Below are positions 31,571 through 37,776 of a stretch of 37,776 bases of DNA, piece after piece (the stretch's first letter is position 1; every line of letters starts with the position of its first letter). The stretch is from positions 1 through 37,776 of the forward strand of contig JAKAFA010000002.1 in NCBI GenBank assembly GCA_021818185.1. The letters are read 5' to 3'. A model generated the notes under the pieces. That model worked only from the letters and a program-made list of their open reading frames with translations. It had not been told where the DNA came from and did not search any database. Made by a program: the position numbers and the translations under genes. This DNA comes from Pseudomonadota bacterium (GTDB lineage: Bacteria; Pseudomonadota; Alphaproteobacteria; Rhodospirillales; Magnetospirillaceae).

Positions 31571-31962
31571 TCGGCGGCCGCGTCGGCTGCGACGAGGTTG
31601 AACGCCAGATGCTCAAGATCCTCGGAAAAATCCTCGCCGAATTCCCGTAGCGTCTCGTCGTCGGGGGCGAACCGCCAGTTGACCACCAGGCGCACACCCG
31701 ACGCGGCGGCCCGGTCCAGCATCTGGAACAGGTTCATCAGCGCCTTGGCGCTGGAACTGTTGAAATAGATCATCTCGATGTCGAACCGGATGTCGCGTCC
31801 CGCCGCCCCGGCGAGGAAGGGGTCGAGCGCCCCGAAAATCGGGCCGAACACCCGCGAGGCATCCTCGGGATAGGATTCCCCGCTGAGGCGGAGGATGCCG
31901 GCAGCGAAGTCGAAATCGACTTCGGGCGAACGTTCCGTAGCGGGAATGTGCAGCTTGTCCAT
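31567..31962 (-). CDS. SiaC-family (DUF1987) regulatory phosphoprotein
   Basis: 'IPATERSPEVDFDFAAGILRLSGESYPEDASRVFGPI', 'IEMIYFNSSSAKALMNLFQMLD'. Confidence 0.88.
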   Translation of the reverse strand: MDKLHIPATERSPEVDFDFAAGILRLSGESYPEDASRVFGPIFGALDPFLAGAAGRDIRFDIEMIYFNSSSAKALMNLFQMLDRAAASGVRLVVNWRFAPDDETLREFGEDFSEDLEHLAFNLVAADAAAE

Positions 31963-31968
31963 GGGGCC

Positions 31969-32520
31969 TCAGATGGAAACTTTCAGGCAGAAGAAGGAAA
32001 CATGCTCGTCCACCGGGTCGAAGTCGAATTCGATCGGCTCGCTGGCCCGCCGCGCGATCTCGATCAGCCCGATGGTGGCGCCGCGGCTGTTCTCGTCGGG
32101 GGCTTCGCGCAATTGTTCCTTGTAATATGCCTTGATCTGCTCGCGCCCCATTCCCTTCAGCAGCTCCAGCCGTCCGCGCAGGCGGGCGACATCCTCCTGC
32201 CGCACCATGTTGGCGCAGACGATGAAGAATTTCCCATCCTGGGTCCCGATGGTGACCATGCCGGAGGATAGTTCAATATTGGCGCCATCCGGCCCCGTCA
32301 CTTTGTCGGCAGAATATCGGATGATATTTTGGGATTGCTCGATGAAAACCGAAAATACCTTCTTGACGGTTGTGACGTTGGTTTCTTCCAATGTCATCTT
32401 CTGCCGCAACGCTTCTCCGAGGGAATACAGGATCGATTCGGACAGATAGCCCGAGAAGGAGAAGATAATTCCTTCCTCATCAAGGACATGCTTGAAGGAT
32501 CGGTAGTGTCGCGCGAGCAT
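31969..32520 (-). CDS. SiaB-family protein kinase
   Basis: 'GIIFSFSGYLSESILYSLGEALRQKM...VFSVFIEQSQNIIRYSA', 'RGATIGLIEIARRASEPIEFDFDPVDEHVSFFCLKVSI'; adjacent to siaC-like gene. Confidence 0.87.
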   Translation of the reverse strand: MLARHYRSFKHVLDEEGIIFSFSGYLSESILYSLGEALRQKMTLEETNVTTVKKVFSVFIEQSQNIIRYSADKVTGPDGANIELSSGMVTIGTQDGKFFIVCANMVRQEDVARLRGRLELLKGMGREQIKAYYKEQLREAPDENSRGATIGLIEIARRASEPIEFDFDPVDEHVSFFCLKVSI

Positions 32521-32589
32521 CCAAATTCCTTTCAGGAGCGGCGCTCCCCGCCGATCATAGTAAGATCGGCGGCCGGTCCACGCAATCGG

Positions 32590-33894
32590 TCATCCACCCG
32601 AGGCCGTGGCGCCGGCCGGTGCCCGGCGCAGCCGCACGCTAAAGGTCGTTCCCTCGTCGGGGCGGCTGGTCACGCCGATGCTGCCGCCATGGAGTTCGAC
32701 AATCTGCCGCGCCATATGCAGGCCGATGCCCGACCCACCGACGGTCCCGACATTGGCGCCGCGATGGAATCGCTCGAAGACCCGCGGCAGATCGGCGGCG
32801 GGAATGCCGATGCCGCGGTCGCGGACCTGGACGCACAGCATGCCGGCGACCTCGGCTGTGACGACCTCGACGGGGCTGCGCTCCGGTGAGTACTTGACGG
32901 CGTTGCCCACCAGATTGGCGAAGACCAGCCCCAGCAGCCCGGCATCGCCCCAGGCGGCCGGCAGCGAGGTGGCCTGCAACCGAATGTCGCGATCGGGGGT
33001 GACGGCCCGCTGCTGCTCGACCGCCGCCACCACCACTGCGCCCAGGTCGACGGCCGCCTCGTGCAGGACGATGCTGCCGCTCTCCAACTGCTCGTCGGAC
33101 AGGCAGGTATCGATCAGGCCGATGAGGCGGGCCACCGCGCCGCGAATCGAGCCCAGCCGGGGCGCGAGGCCTTCGCCGCCGTCCAGCCGCCCGGCGCGCA
33201 TCAGCAGCATTTGCGCCGCGGAATCGATGATGGCCAGCGGGGTGCGGAATTCGTGGGACATCATCGACAGGAACTGCCGCAACTGCCGTTTCGCTTCGCT
33301 TTCCCGGGCCAAGGCCACCTCGGCGGCATTCTTGGCATGGCCCAGCGCCTCGGTGCGCTCCGCCACCCGCCGTTCGAGGGACGCGTTGAGCTCGGCCAGT
33401 TCATCGGCCAGGGCGGACACCCGCACGATTTCGCGCCAGGCCCGCACGGCGCCCACCAAGGCGGTGAACAGCTTGGCCGCCGTCAACTCGGTCTTGTTCT
33501 TATAGTCGTTGATGTCGTAGGCCAGCATCACGTCCCGTTCCGGGGCTTCGCCCGGCTGGCCGGTGCGCAGGATGATGCGCAGCCGCCGGTTGCCCAGGTC
33601 GTCGCGGATGCGCCGCACCAGATCAAGGCCGGCCGCGGCGGTTTCCATCACCACGTCGATCAGCGCTACGGGGAAGTCGGAATCGGCGGCCAGAACGGCG
33701 GCGGCTTCGGCCGCGGAGCGCGCCGACACCATGGCGAACGGCCGCCCTTCGAAGGTGAAATCACGCAGCAGCACCCCGGTCATGGCGTGCACCTGTTCGT
33801 CGTCGTCCACCACCAGCACCCGCCAGGGCCGCGCCGGTCTTTCGCCGCCGACGGGCCGTGCCGGCTTGAGGACGAGCTTGCCGCCGGTACTCAT
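32590..33894 (-). CDS. Response-regulator receiver / histidine kinase fusion (REC-HK)
   Basis: REC 'VLVVDDDEQVHAMTGVLL...VALIDVVMETAAAGLDLVRRIR', H-box 'FLSMMSHEFRTPLAIIDSAAQML', G-boxes 'VRDRGIGIPAADLPRVFERFHRG...GSGIGLHMARQIVELHGG'; start MSTGGKLV at 33894. Confidence 0.9.
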   Translation of the reverse strand: MSTGGKLVLKPARPVGGERPARPWRVLVVDDDEQVHAMTGVLLRDFTFEGRPFAMVSARSAAEAAAVLAADSDFPVALIDVVMETAAAGLDLVRRIRDDLGNRRLRIILRTGQPGEAPERDVMLAYDINDYKNKTELTAAKLFTALVGAVRAWREIVRVSALADELAELNASLERRVAERTEALGHAKNAAEVALARESEAKRQLRQFLSMMSHEFRTPLAIIDSAAQMLLMRAGRLDGGEGLAPRLGSIRGAVARLIGLIDTCLSDEQLESGSIVLHEAAVDLGAVVVAAVEQQRAVTPDRDIRLQATSLPAAWGDAGLLGLVFANLVGNAVKYSPERSPVEVVTAEVAGMLCVQVRDRGIGIPAADLPRVFERFHRGANVGTVGGSGIGLHMARQIVELHGGSIGVTSRPDEGTTFSVRLRRAPAGATASGG

Positions 33895-34616
33895 CCCTTT
33901 GCCGCCACCGGGGCGGTAAAGGCGTAGCCGGTGCCGTGGACCGCCTCGATGGGAATCGGGCCGCCCATCGCCTCTTCGCATTTGGCCCGCAGCCGGCGCA
34001 CCATGGAATCCACCGAGCGGTCGAGCGGGTCCCACTGGCGCTTGCCCAGCGCCGCATAGATATCGGCCCGCGTCACCGGCTCGCCCGGGCGGGCGACCAG
34101 AAGAGACACGAAGACCCGCTCGTTGCCGGTCAGCTTGACGGCCACGCCGTCCGGCGAGTTCAGCGTCCAGGCCAGGCGGTCGTAAACCCAGGCGGATGCC
34201 CGCGCCGGCGCGGCCGGCGGCGGAGCGTCTTCGGCAGGCAGGCGCAGGCGGCGGGCCAGGGCGCGCACCTGCGCCTCCAACTCGCGCAGTTCCACCGGCT
34301 TGACCATGTAGACGTCGGCCCCCAGTTCCAGGCCGACCACCCGGTCGACGCTGAGCCCGCGGGCGGTCAGCATGATGATGCCGACCGCCGCCCGCTCACG
34401 CAGCCGCGAGGCGATGGCGAACCCGCTTTCACCGGGCAGGTTGACGTCCAGCACGACGATTTCCACAGGGGCCTGGGCGAGCACCCGATCAAGGGCGGGG
34501 CCGCCGTCGCAGCCCCAGGCCCGGTGGCCGCTGGCCTCAAGGTACTCCACCAGATCGGCGCGCAGCGAATCCTCGTCCTCGACGACAGCGATGCAGGCCA
34601 TGACGGTATTCCCCAT
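33891..34616 (-). CDS. OmpR-family response regulator
   Basis: 'VVEDEDSLRADLVEYLEASGH', 'IVVLDVNLPGESGFAIASRLRE', 'LGADVYMVKPVELRELEAQVRAL', C-terminal winged helix 'RSVDSMVRRLRAKCEEAMGGPIPIEAVHGTGYAF'. Confidence 0.92.
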   Translation of the reverse strand: MGNTVMACIAVVEDEDSLRADLVEYLEASGHRAWGCDGGPALDRVLAQAPVEIVVLDVNLPGESGFAIASRLRERAAVGIIMLTARGLSVDRVVGLELGADVYMVKPVELRELEAQVRALARRLRLPAEDAPPPAAPARASAWVYDRLAWTLNSPDGVAVKLTGNERVFVSLLVARPGEPVTRADIYAALGKRQWDPLDRSVDSMVRRLRAKCEEAMGGPIPIEAVHGTGYAFTAPVAAKG

Positions 34617-34661
34617 GAGCGAGTTTCCCCACCCGAGGAAGCCTTAGACAGAAGCGTCCCG

Positions 34662-35030
34662 TCAAATACCTTGTTCATTGGCCCGCGGCACGATGATCTT
34701 TTCCAGCAGTCGCACCAGCAGGCGATCCATGCGCGCCGCCCAGTGGTCGTCGGTCTCGATCATGTCGCGGCAGCGGCGGAAGGCGCGCAGCACGGTGGTG
34801 TGGCTGCGGCCGCCGAAGATGCGCCCCAGCTCGGGCAGCGAGCAGCCGGTCAACAGCCGGGTGTAATACATGGCGGCCATCCGCGGCCGCCAGACGCCGT
34901 GGCCGCGGCAATGCGCCATCATCTCCGTCTCGGTCAGGCCGAATTCCTCGGCCACGGCGGCCAGGATCTCGGTCACCAGCGGGTCGCGCGAGGCCTGGCG
35001 GAGCGGGGTATGGATTTGGGTGGCGTTCAT
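34662..35030 (-). CDS. Stand-alone DnaA domain IV-like DNA-binding protein
   Basis: 'CSLPELGRIFGGRSHTTVLRAFRRCRDMI' matches the DnaA C-terminal helix-turn-helix (GGRDHTTV-type); no AAA+ domain, 122 aa. Confidence 0.82.
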   Translation of the reverse strand: MNATQIHTPLRQASRDPLVTEILAAVAEEFGLTETEMMAHCRGHGVWRPRMAAMYYTRLLTGCSLPELGRIFGGRSHTTVLRAFRRCRDMIETDDHWAARMDRLLVRLLEKIIVPRANEQGI

Positions 35031-35211
35031 GGCGGCACCTTGCAGTCTTCAGTCAAATTGTGCTCATTCAAAATTGCCCGGGACAACCGCAAGGCTCCAG
35101 TCCAAAGTTGAGGCCTTCTGTGTCGAAATGTGGCGAATGAGCAAACGATGGTTTGGCGCTGATCGCTAATAATAGTAGTGACGCAAACATCAGTTACTTA
35201 ACGGAGGCCGC

Positions 35212-36165
35212 TTACCCGCGCAACTCCCGCGGGATCAGGCGCCTCATCCCTTCGACCGCAGCCACCAGGGCGGTGCGCACCCCCGGCTCCATCGCCGAAT
35301 GGCCGGCATCGGGCACCAGCGCCAGACGGGCACCCGGCCAAGCCCGCGCCAGTTCCTCGGCGGTGGCCGGCGGACAGACCATGTCGTAGCGGCCCTGGAC
35401 GATGGCGGCCGGCAGATGGGCGATGCGGGGAAGGTTGGCCAGCAATTGGCCGGGTTCGAGAAAGCCGCGATTGACCATGTAGTGGCATTCGATGCGAGCC
35501 ATGGCCAGGCAGGCGGCATCGTCCATGGTCCCGCGGTCGGGGCGCGGCAACAGGCGGGCGCAGGATTCTTCGTACGCGCACCATTCGCGCGCCGCCGCCA
35601 GTTGGACGGCAGGATCGGAATCGGTCAGCCGCCGATGATAGGCGGCCAGCAGATCGACCCGTTCGTGCGGCGCCAGATGGCCGGTGAACGCGCGCCAGGC
35701 TTCGGGAAAGAAGCGGCCCATGCCGGTCATGAACCACTCGACCTCGGCCGGGCGGAACAGGAAGACGCCGCGCAGCACGAAGCCCAGCACCCGCTCGGGG
35801 TGGGCCTGGCCATAGGCCAGGGCCAGCGTGCTGCCCCACGACCCGCCGAAGGTCAGCCAGCGGGCAATGCCCAGATGGACCCGCAACCGCTCGATATCGG
35901 CGACCAGATGGGCGGTGGTATTGGCCTCCAGATCGGCATTGGGCGAGGACCGGCCGCAGCCGCGCTGGTCGAACAGCACGATGCGCCAGAAGGCCGGGTC
36001 GAAGAAGCGCCGATAGGGTGGCGCGGTGGCCGCCCCCGGCCCGCCATGCAGGAACACCACCGGGATGCCGCGGGGATTGCCCGAGACTTCCCAGGCCATG
36101 CGATGGCCGTCGCCGACGTCGAGCCAGCCGGAGGCGAAGGGGTCGAGGGGCGGAAACAGATCCAT
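35212..36165 (-). CDS. pip: Prolyl aminopeptidase (alpha/beta hydrolase)
   Basis: 'VVFLHGGPGAATAPPYRRFFDPAFWRIVLFDQRGCGRSSP', 'LTFGGSWGSTLALAYGQAHPERV', 'QGRYDMVCPPATAEEL'; start MDLFPPLDP at 36165. Confidence 0.94.
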   Translation of the reverse strand: MDLFPPLDPFASGWLDVGDGHRMAWEVSGNPRGIPVVFLHGGPGAATAPPYRRFFDPAFWRIVLFDQRGCGRSSPNADLEANTTAHLVADIERLRVHLGIARWLTFGGSWGSTLALAYGQAHPERVLGFVLRGVFLFRPAEVEWFMTGMGRFFPEAWRAFTGHLAPHERVDLLAAYHRRLTDSDPAVQLAAAREWCAYEESCARLLPRPDRGTMDDAACLAMARIECHYMVNRGFLEPGQLLANLPRIAHLPAAIVQGRYDMVCPPATAEELARAWPGARLALVPDAGHSAMEPGVRTALVAAVEGMRRLIPRELRG

Positions 36166-36529
36166 GCGCCATTGTGCCACGGCGCGGGCGGATGGGCGAG
36201 GGCCGGGCGAGAGACTCTGACCGGCGGGGGTCTTCCCGCCATTTCGCAGGTCATCAAGGCAGGATGATGGGGGTATCCCGGCGGACGAGACGGAAAGCTG
36301 GTCGCGGACCACTATCCGCAAGAAGGTGGTTGAAGTGTGGTGCGAGGGTGCCAGCCGCAACCTCCGAGGGAGAATGCCCCGCCCCAGGTCGGCGCAGGTT
36401 CGGCACGCGGCACAATGGCGGCTGACGGGGACGTCAAAATAGGGGCTGGAATATTGCTGAGCAAGGCAGAGAGGTGCGCGGCCAACGCGGCCCTTGACCT
36501 GCGACCGGTTTCCTGCCACTCCCGCCGCC

Positions 36530-37567
36530 ATGCGTGTCGATGAGTTCGACTTTGACCTGCCGCGCGAGCTGATCGCCGAGCGCCCCGCCCGCCCGCGGGA
36601 CGCCGCCCGCCTGCTGCATGTCCACGGCAACACCCTCGGCGACCTGGGGGTGCGCGACCTGCCGCGCCTGTTGCGCCCCGGCGACGTCATGGTCTTCAAC
36701 GACACCCGGGTCATTCCGGCCCGCCTGACCGGCCGGCGGGGCCAAGCCGGCATCGAGGCGACCCTGCACGAACGGATCGGGGCGGACACCTGGAAGGCCT
36801 TCGCCCGTCCGGCCAAGAAACTGCGCCCTGGCGACGCCATCACCTTCGGCCCCGATTTTACCGCCACGGTCGCGGCCAAGGGCGAGGCCGGCGAGGTGGA
36901 ATTGCGGTTCGACCGGGGCGCCGAATCCTTGATGGCCGCCCTGGCCGAACACGGCAGCCTGCCGCTGCCCCCCTATATCCGCCAGGGCCGGGCCGACGCC
37001 GCCGACCGCGAGGATTACCAGACCGTCTATGCCCGCGCCGAGGGCGCGGTGGCCGCCCCCACCGCCGGCCTGCACTTCACCCCCCGCCTGCTGGCCGCCC
37101 TGGATGCCGCCGGCATCCGCCGGGTGGCGGTGACCCTGCATGTGGGGGCCGGCACCTTCCTGCCGGTCAAGGTGGACGACACCCGCGACCATCGGATGCA
37201 TTCCGAGCGCGGCGTGGTGACCGCCGAGGCCGCCGCCGCCATCGCCGAGGCCCGCGCCGCCGGCGGCCGGGTGGTGGCGGTGGGTACCACCGCCCTGCGC
37301 CTGCTGGAAAGCGCGGCCGCATCCGGCGGGGCCGTCGCCCCCTTCGACGGCGCCACCGACATCTTCATTACCCCCGGCTATCGCTTCCGCGCCGTCGACG
37401 TGCTGATGACCAACTTCCATCTGCCGCGCTCCACCCTGTTCATGCTGGTGGCGGCCTTCGCCGGGCTGGACCGCATGAGGCAGGCCTACGCCCATGCCCG
37501 GGCGGCCGGCTACCGCTTCTATTCCTATGGCGATTCCAGCCTCCTGCACCGCGAGGACCGTCCTTGA
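36530..37567 (+). CDS. queA: S-adenosylmethionine:tRNA ribosyltransferase-isomerase
   Basis: '[29 protein letters not shown]', '[18 protein letters not shown]', '[13 protein letters not shown]', '[32 protein letters not shown]'. Confidence 0.96.
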   Translation: MRVDEFDFDLPRELIAERPARPRDAARLLHVHGNTLGDLGVRDLPRLLRPGDVMVFNDTRVIPARLTGRRGQAGIEATLHERIGADTWKAFARPAKKLRPGDAITFGPDFTATVAAKGEAGEVELRFDRGAESLMAALAEHGSLPLPPYIRQGRADAADREDYQTVYARAEGAVAAPTAGLHFTPRLLAALDAAGIRRVAVTLHVGAGTFLPVKVDDTRDHRMHSERGVVTAEAAAAIAEARAAGGRVVAVGTTALRLLESAAASGGAVAPFDGATDIFITPGYRFRAVDVLMTNFHLPRSTLFMLVAAFAGLDRMRQAYAHARAAGYRFYSYGDSSLLHREDRP

Positions 37568-37776
37568 GCCGTTTCACCTTCGACCTGCTTGCCACCGATG
37601 GCGCCGCCCGCCTGGGGCGCTTGTCCACCGCCCACGGCCCGGTCGACACGCCGGCCTTCATGCCGGTGGGGACGGCCGGCACGGTGAAGGCCATGCTGCC
37701 GGCCTCGGTGGCGGAGACCGGCGCCCAGATGGTCCTGGGCAACACCTACCACCTGATGTTGCGCCCCGGCGCCGAA
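37564..37776 (+). CDS. tgt: Queuine tRNA-ribosyltransferase, 5' part (runs off window)
   Basis: TTG start overlapping queA stop; translation [70 protein letters not shown]. Confidence 0.93.
   Translation, partial: MSRFTFDLLATDGAARLGRLSTAHGPVDTPAFMPVGTAGTVKAMLPASVAETGAQMVLGNTYHLMLRPGAE

Noticed and set aside
36166-36879. N-terminal extension of the prolyl aminopeptidase ORF to 36879
   Set aside because: Runs antisense through the queA start; the real protein starts at MDLFPPLDPFASGWLDVGDGH (36165)

Overview
GC-rich alphaproteobacterial chromosome segment (Rhodospirillales/Magnetospirillum-like by gene content; lineage is inference). The left ~17.6 kb looks like an accessory region. It carries a type I secretion ABC transporter/adaptor pair followed by two lower-GC genes (RCC1-like and NlpC/P60-like). 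Next comes a partial type I-G (formerly I-U) CRISPR-Cas cluster: intact Cas3, a Csb3-like gene and a 5'-truncated csb2, with no array or adaptation genes visible. After that lie a 41-aa-repeat adhesin fragment, an FkbM(truncated)-TPR-glycosyltransferase gene, and a DUF3489/DUF2924/large serine recombinase module next to tRNA-Ser(GCT). The right ~20 kb is mostly ordinary chromosome: cobQ, SYLF protein, cobO, DUF1150, hsp20, a petA apparently without petBC, pstCAB, kup, prolyl aminopeptidase, queA and partial tgt. It also holds a signalling block with a SiaA/SiaB/SiaC-like partner-switch set in which a histidine kinase sits where the SiaD diguanylate cyclase is usually found. The best candidates for follow-up are that Sia-HK module, the T1SS-linked NlpC/P60 and RCC1 genes, and the doubly chimeric csb2/adhesin/fkbM junctions. 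The junctions may be a real rearrangement scar or an assembly join.
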